Shown: piece after piece, positions 17,469 through 27,332 of the stretch
Layout of the letters: every line of letters starts with the position of its first letter
How positions within the stretch are numbered: the first letter of the stretch is position 1
NCBI GenBank assembly: GCA_910584985.1
Contig: CAJUDJ010000003.1
Span: 1 to 64,000 of the forward strand
Length of the DNA stretch: 64,000 nucleotides
Source of the DNA: an uncultured Eubacterium sp.
GTDB taxonomy: Bacteria > Bacillota > Clostridia > Oscillospirales > Acutalibacteraceae
Direction: 5' to 3'
Made by a program: the position numbers and the translations under genes
Notes under the pieces: model-generated
What the model was told of the DNA's origin: nothing
Databases searched by the model: none
Seen by the model: only the letters and a program-made list of their open reading frames with translations

Positions 17469-17508
17469 AACGGACAGACTGTGTTTAACAATCTGTCCGT
17501 TTTTTTTA
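17469..17508. terminator. Terminator after lipid kinase
   Basis: AACGGACAGA and TCTGTCCGTT stem followed by a run of T. It also lies just beyond the stop of the minus-strand repeat-protein fragment, with A-rich sequence on the other side, so it can work both ways. Confidence 0.8.
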
Positions 17509-17751
17509 TTACGGTGTTTCTGTTTTTATATTATTATCTTTTGCATATTTTTCGGCCGCGCTTTTGCTTTCGGCAATGATTTTAACAGTTTTATCATTAG
17601 TGAAAATATCATTTTCCATTATCTGCGGATTTCCGATTACACATTCTTCAAGAGCCGTGCAGTTATAAAATGCATATTTTTCAATGGTTCTGACTGATTC
17701 GGGAACGGTTACGGCTTTCATATGGAAGCCATACAAAAACAAGCGCCACAA
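17509..17751 (-). pseudogene. BspA-like leucine-rich repeat protein, C-terminal fragment
   Basis: The frame encodes AVTVPESVRTIEKYAFYNC and ALEECVIGN, the BspA/LRR_5 repeat motif of surface proteins, ending in AAEKYAKDNNIKTETP as such proteins often do after the last repeat. The recognisable part begins near 17725, directly where the symporter fragment loses similarity, and in another frame. There is no start of its own. It is the tail left after a deletion that joined two unrelated genes. Confidence 0.7.
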
Positions 17752-18100
17752 TTATGGCTGGAATGCCCATAATGGCAATCCATGGGCGGAATTTTCCCAT
17801 TTTCAGTTTGAAACCGTCTATTATGTAGGATCTGGCAATTGTAATTCCAAATCCGATGAAGGTGGAAGCAATGCCCATATACTGCAGATCCATGGGTTTG
17901 ATTCCGATGGTGTTTCCCACAAGAAAGCTTGTGGCGGTAAGTGCAATCATTCCGAAAAAATAGATTGCAAACTGAACACCCATACCGCTCACGCCGTAAG
18001 AAATCGTTTCTTTATAAGAAACATATTTCCCGAGCGGAGGTGTTTCCCAGTAGGTGCGGACATTTGAAACAATATCTGCACCTTTATCTATAAGTTTTAT
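17681..18100 (-). pseudogene. GPH-family symporter, N-terminal fragment with ATA at the start position
   Basis: Translating from 18100 gives IKLIDKGADIVSNVRTYWET, then GKYVSYKETISYGVSGMGVQ and two to three membrane segments with MGKFRPWIAIMGIP, the GPH sugar-cation symporter pattern (compare GKFRPYLLYTGVP in the intact gene at 33117). A perfect AGGAGG (18113-18108) sits seven bases before codon ATA at 18100, where ATG is expected. After IIVALVFVW the reading leaves the family and stops at 17681. About 110 of ~480 residues remain. Confidence 0.75.
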
Positions 18101-18272
18101 TTTTTCTCCTCCTGAATAAAATGATGAATAGCAGAAAGATTATACAATATATTGATTATGCCGTTCAATATAAAACAAAATTTCTGTATATAAGTTATAG
18201 TGAAAAATTTACAATGAAAAACAGACAGTAAAAAATAATTTTATGAAATTTCAAAATGTTTTGTCAGAAACA

Positions 18273-18301
18273 TTGACATAATGAATTTTCAGTGATATAA
18301 T
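18273..18301 (+). promoter_or_regulatory. Promoter of the trp operon
   Basis: Consensus promoter: TTGACA (18273-18278), 17 bases, TATAAT (18296-18301), just upstream of the T-box leader. Confidence 0.8.
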
Positions 18302-18307
18302 CTACAC

Positions 18308-18598
18308 ATATTTAAGAAACCGTTGAGGCGGAGATAACGGCAATTATGCCTTTACAGAGAGCCTGCGTTGCTGAGAGTCAGGTAAGAAACAAGTTGTCAA
18401 ATGGACCGCTGAGGGTGCAGTCAAATGTGATAATCACAGAGTATTCTGCAACGCGTGGGCATGCGTAAGTTGCCGGGGATATGTTGGTATCCTGACAAGT
18501 GCACGGGTTTGTTCCCGTGAATTCAAGGTGGCACCGCGGATAAATTGCATTTGTTCGTCCTTGACAGAAAAGTATTTTTCTGTCAGGGGCGTTTTTTT
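18308..18598 (+). promoter_or_regulatory. Tryptophan T-box riboswitch leader
   Basis: The ~290-base leader ends with the invariant T-box AAGGTGGCACCGCGG (18525-18539), preceded by a stem III-type hairpin (CACGGGTTTGTTCCCGTG). In stem I the likely specifier codon is TGG (18402-18404) in AAATGGACCGC, matching Trp and the genes downstream. Uncharged tRNA-Trp would stabilise the antiterminator; charged tRNA leaves the terminator at 18556-18598 to form. The exact 5' end is estimated from the promoter. Confidence 0.92.
18556..18598 (+). terminator. T-box intrinsic terminator
   Basis: GACAGAAAA and TTTTCTGTC (extended outward by CGTCC and GGGCG) followed by seven T residues; the competing structure is the antiterminator containing the T-box sequence. 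Confidence 0.88.
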
Positions 18599-18646
18599 AT
18601 TGCTTTTCGGCAGAAAATAAATATAAAAATCTTAAGGAGGATTACT

Positions 18647-20113
18647 ATGGAATTTCTGCCGAAACCCGAAGATGTAAAAAAGCTTACTGCAGAGGGAAAA
18701 TACAAGGTGCTGCCTGTAAGCTGTGAAATTCTTTCAGACATCTGCACGCCGATTGAAGCGCTCAGAATTTTAAAAAATACTTCTGCACACTGTTTTATGC
18801 TTGAATCGGCACAGCAAAATGAAAAATGGGGAAGATACACCTTTCTCGGTTATGCGCCGAAGCTGGAAATAACCTGTTTAAACGGTGAAATAAAAGCAGG
18901 AAATACAACCGTAAAAACAGATAATCCATCTGCCTTTATCCGCAGTGTTCTTGCGGAATATAAAAGTCCGCAGTTTGATTATCTTCCGCCGTTTACAGGC
19001 GGGCTTGCAGGCTATTTTTCATATGACTATTTCTGTTACAGTGAGCCCACAGCCAAAACCGATGCAAAAGACAGTGAGAATTTTAAAGATGCAGATTTAA
19101 TGCTGTTTGATAAGGTGATTGCCTTTGATAATTTCAGGCAGAAAATTATTCTTATGGCAAATATAAAGCTAAAAGATGCACAAGCCGAGTATAACAGAGC
19201 TATTAAAGAACTTCAGGAGCTTTGCAGACTTATAAAATACGGCAAAAAGTCAGAACAGGAAAGCGGCAGGCTGCTGGGCGAAATTACACCGCTGTTCAGC
19301 AGGGAACAGTACTGCGGCATGGTTAAAAAGGCAAAGCAGCATATATTTAACGGTGATATTTTTCAGATTGTGCTTTCAAATCGGTTGTCCGCTTCCTTTG
19401 AAGGAAGCCTTCTGCATACTTACCGTGTCATGCGGACAATAAATCCCTCACCGTATATGTTCTATTTTTCAGGCACGGATGTTGAGGTGGCAGGCGCATC
19501 GCCCGAAACACTTGTGAAGCTCGAAAACGGCGTGCTGCACACCTTCCCGCTTGCAGGAACAAGACCGCGCGGAAAAACAGAGGCAGAGGACAGAGCACTT
19601 GAAAAGGCGCTTCTTGCAGATGAAAAGGAGCTTGCCGAGCATAATATGCTTGTTGATCTCGGAAGAAACGATCTTGGAAAAATCAGTAAATTCGGCACGG
19701 TTGAGGTTGAAAAACTGCATTCTATTGAACGATATTCGCATGTTATGCATATAGGCTCTACCGTAAAAGGTGAAATCCGTGATGGTGCGGATGCGCTGGA
19801 TGCTGTTGAAGCAGTGCTTCCTGCAGGAACGCTTTCCGGCGCTCCGAAAATTAAGGCATGCAGGCTGATTGGAGAGCTTGAAAACAATAAACGCGGGATT
19901 TACGGGGGCGCAATCGGTTATATCGCTTTTACAGGGAATATGGACACCTGCATTGCTATCCGCATTGCCTATAAGAAAAACGGAAAGGTATTTATAAGAA
20001 GCGGGGCCGGAATTGTTGCCGATTCCGATCCCAATCAGGAATATAATGAATGTATAAATAAGGCAAAGGCGGTTGTGAATGCGCTTATGACGGCACAGGA
20101 GGATGAATTATGA
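18647..20113 (+). CDS. trpE: Anthranilate synthase component I
   Basis: 488 residues; converts chorismate to anthranilate using ammonia supplied by TrpG. The N-terminal part has CFMLESAQQNEKWGRYTFLG, including the L-E-S motif of the tryptophan feedback site. The C-terminal chorismate-binding half has IVLSNRL, NPSPYMFYF, GASPETLVKL, FPLAGTRPRG, LVDLGRNDLG, PAGTLSGAPK and RSGAGIVADSDP. Start at ATG 18647 behind AAGGAGG (18634-18640); the longer open frame from 18545 runs through the terminator. Overlaps trpG by 4 bases (ATGA). Controlled by the T-box. Confidence 0.96.
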   Translation: MEFLPKPEDVKKLTAEGKYKVLPVSCEILSDICTPIEALRILKNTSAHCFMLESAQQNEKWGRYTFLGYAPKLEITCLNGEIKAGNTTVKTDNPSAFIRSVLAEYKSPQFDYLPPFTGGLAGYFSYDYFCYSEPTAKTDAKDSENFKDADLMLFDKVIAFDNFRQKIILMANIKLKDAQAEYNRAIKELQELCRLIKYGKKSEQESGRLLGEITPLFSREQYCGMVKKAKQHIFNGDIFQIVLSNRLSASFEGSLLHTYRVMRTINPSPYMFYFSGTDVEVAGASPETLVKLENGVLHTFPLAGTRPRGKTEAEDRALEKALLADEKELAEHNMLVDLGRNDLGKISKFGTVEVEKLHSIERYSHVMHIGSTVKGEIRDGADALDAVEAVLPAGTLSGAPKIKACRLIGELENNKRGIYGGAIGYIAFTGNMDTCIAIRIAYKKNGKVFIRSGAGIVADSDPNQEYNECINKAKAVVNALMTAQEDEL

Positions 20114-20679
20114 TTCTGCTTATTGATAATTATGACAGCTTTTCCTATAACCTTTATCAGCTTATCGGTGAAACAGAGTCGGATATAAGGGTTATAAGAA
20201 ATGATGAAATGACAGTGGATGAAATCAGAAATCTGAAACCGCATCGTATTATCATTTCACCCGGTCCGGGCCGGCCTGAGGATGCCGGAATATGCACGGA
20301 AACAATCCGGGAACTTGGCAGGGATATACCGATTCTGGGCGTCTGTCTTGGGCACCAGGCAATCTGTTATGCTTTCGGAGCTGAAATCACATATGCAAAA
20401 CAGCTGATGCATGGTAAGCAGTCGCAGATTCAGGCTGAATTAAGCTGCCCTCTTTTCAGAAATTGCCCGCCTTTAATGGATGTGGCACGCTATCATTCCC
20501 TTGCGGCAGCAAAGGCTTCCATGCCCGAATGCCTTAAAATAACGGCTGAAACAGCGGATGGAGAAATTATGGCGGTTCAGCACAGAAAATACAAAATATA
20601 CGGTGTTCAGTTTCACCCCGAATCCATAATGACGCCTTACGGAAAACTGATGCTGAACAATTTTATAAAGGAGATATAA
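20110..20679 (+). CDS. trpG: Anthranilate synthase component II (glutamine amidotransferase)
   Basis: 189 residues, class I glutamine amidotransferase supplying ammonia to TrpE. It has [23 protein letters not shown], the nucleophile in GVCLGHQ (~residue 78), and His-Glu in [11 protein letters not shown]. It is a separate polypeptide, not fused to trpD. Its start overlaps the trpE stop and trpD follows after two bases, so translation is coupled. Confidence 0.96.
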   Translation: MILLIDNYDSFSYNLYQLIGETESDIRVIRNDEMTVDEIRNLKPHRIIISPGPGRPEDAGICTETIRELGRDIPILGVCLGHQAICYAFGAEITYAKQLMHGKQSQIQAELSCPLFRNCPPLMDVARYHSLAAAKASMPECLKITAETADGEIMAVQHRKYKIYGVQFHPESIMTPYGKLMLNNFIKEI

Positions 20680-20681
20680 TA

Positions 20682-21713
20682 ATGATTAAAGAAGCGATTG
20701 TAAAAATTGTTAATAAAATGGATTTGTCCTATGATGAAGCATATGCGGTTATGAATGAAATCATGAGCGGCAAAACAACACCCACACAGAATGCTGCGTT
20801 TCTTGCGGCACTGTCAACAAAAAGTGCACGGGCAGAAACCATTGATGAAATTGCCGGATGTGCCGCCGCAATGCGGGAGCATGCCGATAAAGTGCATACA
20901 GATATGGAACTTTTTGAAATTGTGGGCACAGGCGGCGATAATGCCGGCAGCTTCAATATTTCAACCACATCGGCAATTGTTGCGGCAGCAGGCGGAGTAA
21001 AGGTTGCAAAGCACGGCAACCGGGCAGCCTCCTCGCAATGCGGAACGGCTGATTGCCTGGAAACACTGGGTGTAAATATAAATCAAAGTCCAAAACGGTG
21101 TATAGAGCTTTTGAATGAAGCGGGAATGTGTTTCTTCTTTGCCCAGAAATACCATACCTCCATGAAATATGTGGGTGCAATACGCAAAGAACTTGGCTTC
21201 AGAACGGTGTTTAATATATTAGGTCCGCTTACTAATCCGGCTGCTCCGAAAATGCAACTGCTCGGTGTTTATGATGAATACCTTGTTGAACCGCTTGCTC
21301 AGGTTCTGATCAGCCTTGGAATTAAAAGGGGTATGGTTGTGTACGGGCAGGATAAGCTGGATGAAATTTCAATGAGTGCACCAACAACCGTGTGTGAATT
21401 CAAGGACGGATGGTTTAAAACCTATACAATAACTCCTGAAGATTTCGGTTTTGAACGCTGTGAAAAGGAAGCGCTTAAAGGCGGAACTCCGGCAGACAAT
21501 GCAAGAATAACACGTGAAATTTTAGGCGGAAAAAAGGGTTGTAAGCGCAATGCCGTGCTGCTGAATGCAGGTGCATCTCTCTATATATGTGGAAAGGCGG
21601 AAACCTTTACAGAAGGGGTTAAACTTGCAGCCGAACTGATAGATTCGGGCAGAGCAGCAAAAGTGCTTGATAAGCTTATAGAAGTAAGCAACAGAGCGGA
21701 GGAACAGGAATGA
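20682..21713 (+). CDS. trpD: Anthranilate phosphoribosyltransferase
   Basis: 343 residues; joins anthranilate and PRPP. Visible are the N-terminal helical domain ([14 protein letters not shown]), the PRPP loop [14 protein letters not shown] (~residue 80), [12 protein letters not shown], the N-P-L-x-N-P-A motif in [11 protein letters not shown], and DEISMSAPT with the metal-binding Asp-Glu. Normal length for the family. Overlaps trpC by four bases. Confidence 0.96.
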   Translation: MIKEAIVKIVNKMDLSYDEAYAVMNEIMSGKTTPTQNAAFLAALSTKSARAETIDEIAGCAAAMREHADKVHTDMELFEIVGTGGDNAGSFNISTTSAIVAAAGGVKVAKHGNRAASSQCGTADCLETLGVNINQSPKRCIELLNEAGMCFFFAQKYHTSMKYVGAIRKELGFRTVFNILGPLTNPAAPKMQLLGVYDEYLVEPLAQVLISLGIKRGMVVYGQDKLDEISMSAPTTVCEFKDGWFKTYTITPEDFGFERCEKEALKGGTPADNARITREILGGKKGCKRNAVLLNAGASLYICGKAETFTEGVKLAAELIDSGRAAKVLDKLIEVSNRAEEQE

Positions 21714-22492
21714 ACATTCTTGATTTAATTGCGGATTATGCTCGAATCCGCGTGGAAAATGCAAAAAAAAGCATGCCGTTAAATAAGGTAAAGGAATTAG
21801 CCTTTACACAGAAAGCAGGAGATTTTGCATTTGAAAAGGCCATAAAACAGCAGAAAATGTCTTTTATCTGTGAATGTAAAAAGGCATCGCCGTCAAAAGG
21901 AGTTATTGCACCGGATTTTCCGTATCTTGAAATTGCAAAGGAATATGAAGCGGCAGGGGCAGATTGCATTTCTGTTTTAACAGAGCCGAAATGGTTTCTC
22001 GGCAGGGATGCATATTTAAAAGAAATTGCAGAAACTGTTTCCGTTCCGTGCCTGCGAAAGGATTTTACGGTTGATGAATATATGCTTTATGAAGCAAAGC
22101 TGCTTGGCGCTTCCTCAGTGCTTCTGATATGTGCCATCCTTTCGGAAGATAAAATAAAGGAATATATCAAGATATGCGATGCACTCGGTATGTCGGCTCT
22201 TGTTGAAGCGCATAATGAAGCCGAAATCAAAACAGCATTAAGAGCAGGTGCAAGAATGATTGGTATTAATAACAGAAATCTTAAGGATTTTTCGGTAAAT
22301 CCCGAAAACAGCCGCACGCTTCGCAGTTTCATTCCAAAAGATGTTTTATTTGTTTCCGAAAGCGGAATAAGCTGTGCAGAAGATGTAAACGTTCTGAAAG
22401 AAATCGGGGCAGATGCCGTGCTTGTGGGGGAAGCTCTTATGAAGGCACGGAATAAACGGGAAAAACTTTCAGAACTGCGGGGTGCATTATGA
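21710..22492 (+). CDS. trpC: Indole-3-glycerol phosphate synthase
   Basis: 260 residues, (beta/alpha)8 barrel. Signature residues: [15 protein letters not shown] (catalytic Lys), [23 protein letters not shown] (Lys), LVEAHNEAE (Glu), [10 protein letters not shown] (Asn) and VSESGI (Glu/Ser). Closes the pyrrole ring to indole-3-glycerol phosphate. It is separate from trpF, which overlaps it by four bases. Confidence 0.96.
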   Translation: MNILDLIADYARIRVENAKKSMPLNKVKELAFTQKAGDFAFEKAIKQQKMSFICECKKASPSKGVIAPDFPYLEIAKEYEAAGADCISVLTEPKWFLGRDAYLKEIAETVSVPCLRKDFTVDEYMLYEAKLLGASSVLLICAILSEDKIKEYIKICDALGMSALVEAHNEAEIKTALRAGARMIGINNRNLKDFSVNPENSRTLRSFIPKDVLFVSESGISCAEDVNVLKEIGADAVLVGEALMKARNKREKLSELRGAL

Positions 22493-23100
22493 CAAAAATT
22501 AAAATCTGCGGCTTAACCCGAATGACGGATATAGAAGCCGTAAATGAACTTAAACCGGAGTATATTGGCTTTGTGTTTGCCGAAAAAAGTAAGCGGTTTG
22601 TTTTTGATGAAGCAGCACTTAGGTTTAAAGAACGGCTTAATGCGGATATAAAAGCAGTCGGTGTATTTGTGGATGAACCGATTGCTTCAGTCATAAAGCG
22701 GATTGATTATAAAATGATAGATATGGTGCAGCTTCACGGCAATGAAAACGAGGATTATATAAAACAGCTTCGGCTTTTAACGGATAAGCCGATTATAAAG
22801 GCGTTTTCGGTAAGAAATGAACAGGATGTTTTCAACGCAAATCACAGCAGCGCTGATTTTGTTTTGCTTGATTCGGGTTCAGGCGGAACAGGAACTGCAT
22901 TTAATTGGAATTTTGTTGACTTGATAAACAGACCGTATTTTCTGGCAGGAGGGCTTACACCTGATAATGCCGGAAAAGCGTTAAATAGGCTGAAGCCTTT
23001 GGCACTTGATGTCAGCTCGGGTGTGGAAACAGACGGATATAAAGATAAAAAGAAAATGGCAGCATTTATTTCTGCTGTAAGAAAGGATGAAATCAGATGA
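22489..23100 (+). CDS. trpF: Phosphoribosylanthranilate isomerase
   Basis: 203 residues. KICGLTR near the N-terminus carries the catalytic Cys, [12 protein letters not shown] and VQLHGNE follow the barrel, and LLDS (Asp general acid) and [16 protein letters not shown] form the phosphate site. Performs the Amadori rearrangement between TrpD and TrpC steps. Four-base overlaps on both sides. Confidence 0.95.
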   Translation: MTKIKICGLTRMTDIEAVNELKPEYIGFVFAEKSKRFVFDEAALRFKERLNADIKAVGVFVDEPIASVIKRIDYKMIDMVQLHGNENEDYIKQLRLLTDKPIIKAFSVRNEQDVFNANHSSADFVLLDSGSGGTGTAFNWNFVDLINRPYFLAGGLTPDNAGKALNRLKPLALDVSSGVETDGYKDKKKMAAFISAVRKDEIR

Positions 23101-24287
23101 CAAATTCAAACGGACGCTTCGGCATTCACGGCGGTCAGTATATTCCCGAAACGCTCATGAATGCCGTGATTGAACTGGAAAAGGCATATAATTATTACAA
23201 AAATGACCCTGCATTCAACAGGGAACTTACAGCCCTTTTCAATGACTATGCAGGCAGACCTTCAAGGCTGTATTATGCCGAAAAAATGACGAAGGATCTT
23301 GGCGGTGCAAAAATCTATCTGAAACGCGAAGATCTGAACCACACAGGTTCTCATAAAATAAACAATGTGCTCGGGCAGGCACTTCTGGCAAAGAAAATGG
23401 GAAAAACACGCCTGATTGCAGAAACCGGTGCCGGCCAGCACGGTGTGGCAGCGGCGACCGCTGCAGCACTGCTCGGAATGGAATGTGTTGTGTTTATGGG
23501 AGAGGAGGATACAGTCCGTCAGGCACTGAATGTTTACCGAATGCGGCTGCTCGGTGCTGAGGTTGTGCCCGTTAAGTCAGGCACGGGAACGCTGAAAGAT
23601 GCTGTTTCGGAGGCACTTCGTGAATGGACCTCCAGAATAAAGGATACGCATTACTGCCTTGGCTCGGTTATGGGGCCGCATCCGTTTCCGATGATTGTGC
23701 GTGATTTTCAGGCTATTATATCAAAGGAAATCAAAGCACAGATAACGGAAAAGGAAAACAGGTTGCCGGATGCCGTTATTGCCTGTGTTGGCGGCGGTTC
23801 AAATGCGATGGGAAGTTTCTATCATTTTATTGATGATAAAGATGTAAGGCTTATAGGCTGCGAGGCAGCAGGTAGGGGAATTGATACCTTTGAAACTGCT
23901 GCAACCGTGAATACGGGCAGAGTGGGCATTTTTCACGGAATGAAATCCTATTTCTGCCAGGATAAATTCGGGCAGATTGCCCCTGTTTATTCCATTTCGG
24001 CAGGGCTAGATTATCCGGGGGTAGGGCCGGAGCATGCATATCTTCACGATATCGGCAGAGCGGAATATGTGCCTGTAACGGATGATGAAGCAGTGTGTGC
24101 CTTTGAATATCTTTCAAAAACAGAGGGGATTATTCCCGCCATAGAATCCGCACATGCCGTTGCATATGCGATGAAGCTTGCACCTGAAATGCATAAAGAT
24201 CAGATTATTGTTATAACAATTTCCGGCAGGGGAGATAAGGACTGTGCTGCCATTGCAAGATACAGAGGGGAGGATATTTATGAATAA
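23097..24287 (+). CDS. trpB: Tryptophan synthase beta chain
   Basis: 396 residues, classical TrpB1 type. It has [11 protein letters not shown], the PLP lysine in [10 protein letters not shown] (~residue 85), [10 protein letters not shown], the phosphate loop VGGGSNAMG (~230) and GPEHAYLHD. Makes tryptophan from indole and serine in complex with TrpA. Its last codons overlap the start of trpA by eight bases. Confidence 0.97.
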   Translation: MTNSNGRFGIHGGQYIPETLMNAVIELEKAYNYYKNDPAFNRELTALFNDYAGRPSRLYYAEKMTKDLGGAKIYLKREDLNHTGSHKINNVLGQALLAKKMGKTRLIAETGAGQHGVAAATAAALLGMECVVFMGEEDTVRQALNVYRMRLLGAEVVPVKSGTGTLKDAVSEALREWTSRIKDTHYCLGSVMGPHPFPMIVRDFQAIISKEIKAQITEKENRLPDAVIACVGGGSNAMGSFYHFIDDKDVRLIGCEAAGRGIDTFETAATVNTGRVGIFHGMKSYFCQDKFGQIAPVYSISAGLDYPGVGPEHAYLHDIGRAEYVPVTDDEAVCAFEYLSKTEGIIPAIESAHAVAYAMKLAPEMHKDQIIVITISGRGDKDCAAIARYRGEDIYE

Positions 24288-25056
24288 GATAAGAAAAGCT
24301 TTTGAAAACGGAAAAGCCTTTATTCCGTTTATTACCTGCGGTGATCCCGATTTGGAAACAACGGCAAAGGCGGTAAGGGCAGCAGCGGAAAACGGAGCAG
24401 ATTTAATTGAGCTTGGAATCCCGTTTTCAGATCCCACCGCCGAAGGACCTGTTATTCAGGCTGCCAACATTCGTGCTTTAAATGCAGGAACAACAACAGA
24501 TAAAATTTTTGATTTGGTTAAAGTAATCCGCCGTGATGTGAAAATTCCGCTGGTGTTTATGACCTATGCCAATGTGGTGTTTTCCTACGGTGCTGAAAGC
24601 TTTATATCCATATGCGGTAAAATCGGTATAGACGGGATTATTCTTCCTGATTTGCCGTTTGAAGAGAAAGAGGAATTTCTGCCGCTGTGCAGAAAATACG
24701 GCGTGGCTTTAATTTCACTGATTGCGCCTACCTCTGAAAACAGGATAGCCATGATTGCAGAAAATGCAGACGGTTTTTTATATATTGTTTCCAGCCTTGG
24801 TGTTACGGGAACAAGAAGCGAAATCAAAACGGATTTGAAAGCCATTGTTGATGTTGTAAGGGAGAATACAGATATTCCGTGTGCAATCGGCTTTGGAATT
24901 TCAACACCGGAGCAGGCTGCCGGAATGGCGGATATTGCAGACGGTGCCATTGTCGGTTCGGCAATTATAAAACTGCTTGAAAAATACGGTAAGGATGCAC
25001 CGCCGCATATCGGTGCATATGTTAAAGAAATGAAGAATGCTGTGAGTAATTTATAA
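24280..25056 (+). CDS. trpA: Tryptophan synthase alpha chain
   Basis: 258 residues. Catalytic Glu in [19 protein letters not shown] (~residue 45) and Asp in [11 protein letters not shown] (~125); the mobile loop [11 protein letters not shown] and [11 protein letters not shown] are present. Start set at ATG 24280 behind GAGGGGAGG (24265-24273), inside the end of trpB; the frame open from 24244 lies within trpB. Last gene of the operon. I see no strong terminator before the next gene at 25138. Confidence 0.96.
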   Translation: MNKIRKAFENGKAFIPFITCGDPDLETTAKAVRAAAENGADLIELGIPFSDPTAEGPVIQAANIRALNAGTTTDKIFDLVKVIRRDVKIPLVFMTYANVVFSYGAESFISICGKIGIDGIILPDLPFEEKEEFLPLCRKYGVALISLIAPTSENRIAMIAENADGFLYIVSSLGVTGTRSEIKTDLKAIVDVVRENTDIPCAIGFGISTPEQAAGMADIADGAIVGSAIIKLLEKYGKDAPPHIGAYVKEMKNAVSNL

Positions 25057-25137
25057 AAACATAAGATGTGAAGCTGACAGGAATTATCTGTTGTAAAACA
25101 AAAGCAGTTATGATAAAGTAATCTTCGGTGATAAAGT

Positions 25138-25686
25138 ATGCTTGAATCTGTGATACATGAAATAGAGAAGATAAATAAAGAACCTTGCATTGTTGCGATT
25201 GACGGCAGATGCGGCGCTGGGAAAACAACGCTTGCATTGAATCTGAAAAAGCGTTTGAACTGCAGTGTGATTCATATGGATGATTTTTTTCTGCGCCCGC
25301 CTCAGCGAACAGAGCAGAGACTGAACGAACCCGGCGGAAATATTGATTATGAGCGCTTTTTGCAAGAAATTGTTAAGCCATTAAAAGAAAGCAAAACCGT
25401 TTGCTACCGTCCGTTTAACTGTCATACCCTTTCCTTTGATCAGGAGAAAACAGTTAAACCGTCAAAAGTAATCATTGTTGAAGGTTCATATTCCTGCCAC
25501 CCCAAATTTTCGGATATATATGATGTAAAGCTTTTTATGGATATTGATGCAAAGGAACAGTTAAATCGGATAGAAAAACGAAACGGCAAAGAACGACTTA
25601 ATGATTTTGTAAAGAAATGGATTCCGCTTGAGGAAAGCTATTTTTCAGCATTTAAAATAAAAGAAAAATGCGATATCTGTTTTTAG
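25138..25686 (+). CDS. Uridine-kinase-like P-loop kinase
   Basis: 182 residues. Walker A is GRCGAGKTTLA (~residue 22), followed by VIHMDDFFLRPPQRT, the acidic substrate strand of the uridine kinase/phosphoribulokinase family, and VIIVEGSYSCHP with the conserved Glu-Gly-x-Y. It likely phosphorylates a nucleoside or another small alcohol; the substrate is not evident. The ribosome site is weak. It lies 81 bases behind trpA and may be read through from it. Its stop is inside the left part of the terminator hairpin. Confidence 0.78.
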   Translation: MLESVIHEIEKINKEPCIVAIDGRCGAGKTTLALNLKKRLNCSVIHMDDFFLRPPQRTEQRLNEPGGNIDYERFLQEIVKPLKESKTVCYRPFNCHTLSFDQEKTVKPSKVIIVEGSYSCHPKFSDIYDVKLFMDIDAKEQLNRIEKRNGKERLNDFVKKWIPLEESYFSAFKIKEKCDICF

Positions 25687-25704
25687 AACGGATATCGCAT
25701 TTTG
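25667..25704 (+). terminator. Terminator after uridine-kinase-like gene
   Basis: ATGCGATATC and GATATCGCAT form a perfect 10-bp stem with a TTTTG tail; the stop codon lies in the loop. Confidence 0.75.
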
Positions 25705-25779
25705 TGCCTTTAAAGCGTTGAATTGCAAAGGCATAGTTTATATGCTATTATCAGTTTATTATGTAATTTGGAGGAAAAT

Positions 25780-27270
25780 ATGGCAGGAAGAGAAAAATTT
25801 GCATCAAGGCTTGGCTTTATTCTGGTTTCGGCAGGCTGTGCAGTGGGTATAGGAAATGTGTGGAAATTTCCGTATATATGCGGAATTTACGGCGGAGCAG
25901 CTTTTATTGTAATGTATCTGGTGTTCCTTCTGATTTTAGGGCTTCCTATTTTAGTCTGTGAATTTACCGTGGGCAGAGGAAGCCGCCTGGGAATGGGAAA
26001 AGCGTTTGAACAGCTTGAACCGAAGGGAACAAAATGGCATCATCTGAAATGGATCAGTATTTTAGGCAGTTTTCTTCTTATGATGTTCTACACAATGGTA
26101 GGCGGCTGGATGATGTATTATGCCTATCTTGAAATAACGGGAAAAATGGCGGGGCTTGATAATACGGCTGTTGCAAATGTATTTTCCGATATGTTGTCTG
26201 CGCCTGAAACAATGGGGCTGTGGGCCTCTATTGCTATTGTTATATCCTTTGGCATCTGTGCATTTGGTGTTAAAAATGGTGTCGAAAAGGTAACAAAGGT
26301 AATGATGGGCTTTCTGATTGTTCTTATGATGGCGCTTGCCGTTCATTCTTTTATTCTGCCAAATGCTTCAGAGGGCATTAAGTTTTATCTTGTGCCCGAT
26401 TTTAAATCGGTTGTGCAAAACGGGCTCGGAACGGCTGTTTTTGCCGCAATGAGCCATGCCTTTTTCACACTCAGCATCGGCATAGGTGCTATGGAAATTT
26501 TCGGCAGTTATCTTGACAGAAAGAAGAAAATCACAGGTGAGGCCATTAATATTATTCTTCTGGATACCTTTGTTGCACTGATGGCAGGGTTTATTATTAT
26601 TCCTGCCTGCTTCTCCTTTGGTGTAGAGCCGAATTCCGGCCCGTCCCTTCTGTTTATAACGCTTCCCAATCTGTTTAACAATATGGCAGGCGGCAGAATC
26701 TGGGGTGCGATGTTCTTTATATTTATGTCTTTTGCGGCACTGTCAACGATTGTTGCTGTTTTTGAAAATATCATTGCAATGTTTATGGATATGAACGGCT
26801 GGAGCAGAAAAAAATCCGTTGCAGTAAATTTTGTTTTGATTACAGTGCTTTCAGCTCCTGCCATTCTCGGCTTTAATCTTCTTTCCAAATTTCAGCCGCT
26901 CGGCAGCGGCACATCCGTTATGGATTTGGAGGATTTCCTGGTTTCCTATAATCTGCTTCCGCTTGGCTCGCTTGTTTTTGTGCTGTTCTGCGTAAGGAAA
27001 AACGGATGGGGATTTGAAAATTTCTTAAAGGAAGCAAACAAAGGCTCCGGAATGGAGTTTCCGAAATGGATCAGAGTTTATATGCAGTATATCCTGCCTG
27101 TTATTGTTACGGTTATCTATCTTAAGGGCTATTACGATTACTTTATTCCGCAGGGAAAAGCAGTTACAGCCGGCTGGATGTGCTTTGCAGCTCTGCTTCT
27201 GCTGCTGATTTTCGGAATATCTTTATTTACAGGCAGAAAGAAAATACATTCCGATAAAAAAGAAGCCTGA
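25780..27270 (+). CDS. Sodium:neurotransmitter symporter (NSS/SLC6) family transporter
   Basis: 496 residues with about twelve membrane segments. The first segment has the family motif GIGNVWKFPYICGIYGGAAF (LeuT has N-G-G-G-A-F here; this protein has Y-G-G-A-A-F). The second repeat shows AAMSHAFFTLSIGIGAMEIFGSY. Members import amino acids with Na+. Known prokaryotic members include tryptophan transporters, and the trp operon is next door, but a terminator separates them and no T-box precedes this gene, so tryptophan is only one candidate. Start ATG 25780 behind TTGGAGG. Confidence 0.9.
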   Translation: MAGREKFASRLGFILVSAGCAVGIGNVWKFPYICGIYGGAAFIVMYLVFLLILGLPILVCEFTVGRGSRLGMGKAFEQLEPKGTKWHHLKWISILGSFLLMMFYTMVGGWMMYYAYLEITGKMAGLDNTAVANVFSDMLSAPETMGLWASIAIVISFGICAFGVKNGVEKVTKVMMGFLIVLMMALAVHSFILPNASEGIKFYLVPDFKSVVQNGLGTAVFAAMSHAFFTLSIGIGAMEIFGSYLDRKKKITGEAINIILLDTFVALMAGFIIIPACFSFGVEPNSGPSLLFITLPNLFNNMAGGRIWGAMFFIFMSFAALSTIVAVFENIIAMFMDMNGWSRKKSVAVNFVLITVLSAPAILGFNLLSKFQPLGSGTSVMDLEDFLVSYNLLPLGSLVFVLFCVRKNGWGFENFLKEANKGSGMEFPKWIRVYMQYILPVIVTVIYLKGYYDYFIPQGKAVTAGWMCFAALLLLLIFGISLFTGRKKIHSDKKEA

Positions 27271-27280
27271 TATATTTTAT

Positions 27281-27331
27281 AAAAAACGCTGATTTTAGCT
27301 TTGATACACTTAGCTAAAATCAGCGTTTTTA
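27281..27331. terminator. Bidirectional terminator between NSS and LysR genes
   Basis: AAAAACGCTGATTTTAGCT pairs perfectly with AGCTAAAATCAGCGTTTTT over an 11-base loop, with A/T runs on both sides for the convergent genes. Confidence 0.9.
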
Positions 27332-27332
27332 T

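Noticed and set aside
17684..18067. 127-codon plus-strand frame
   Set aside because: Antisense to the symporter fragment, which shows clear GPH similarity on the other strand.
18600..25060. Trp operon as horizontally acquired
   Set aside because: Composition, ribosome sites and overlaps look like the rest of the window; no flanking repeats or mobile genes.
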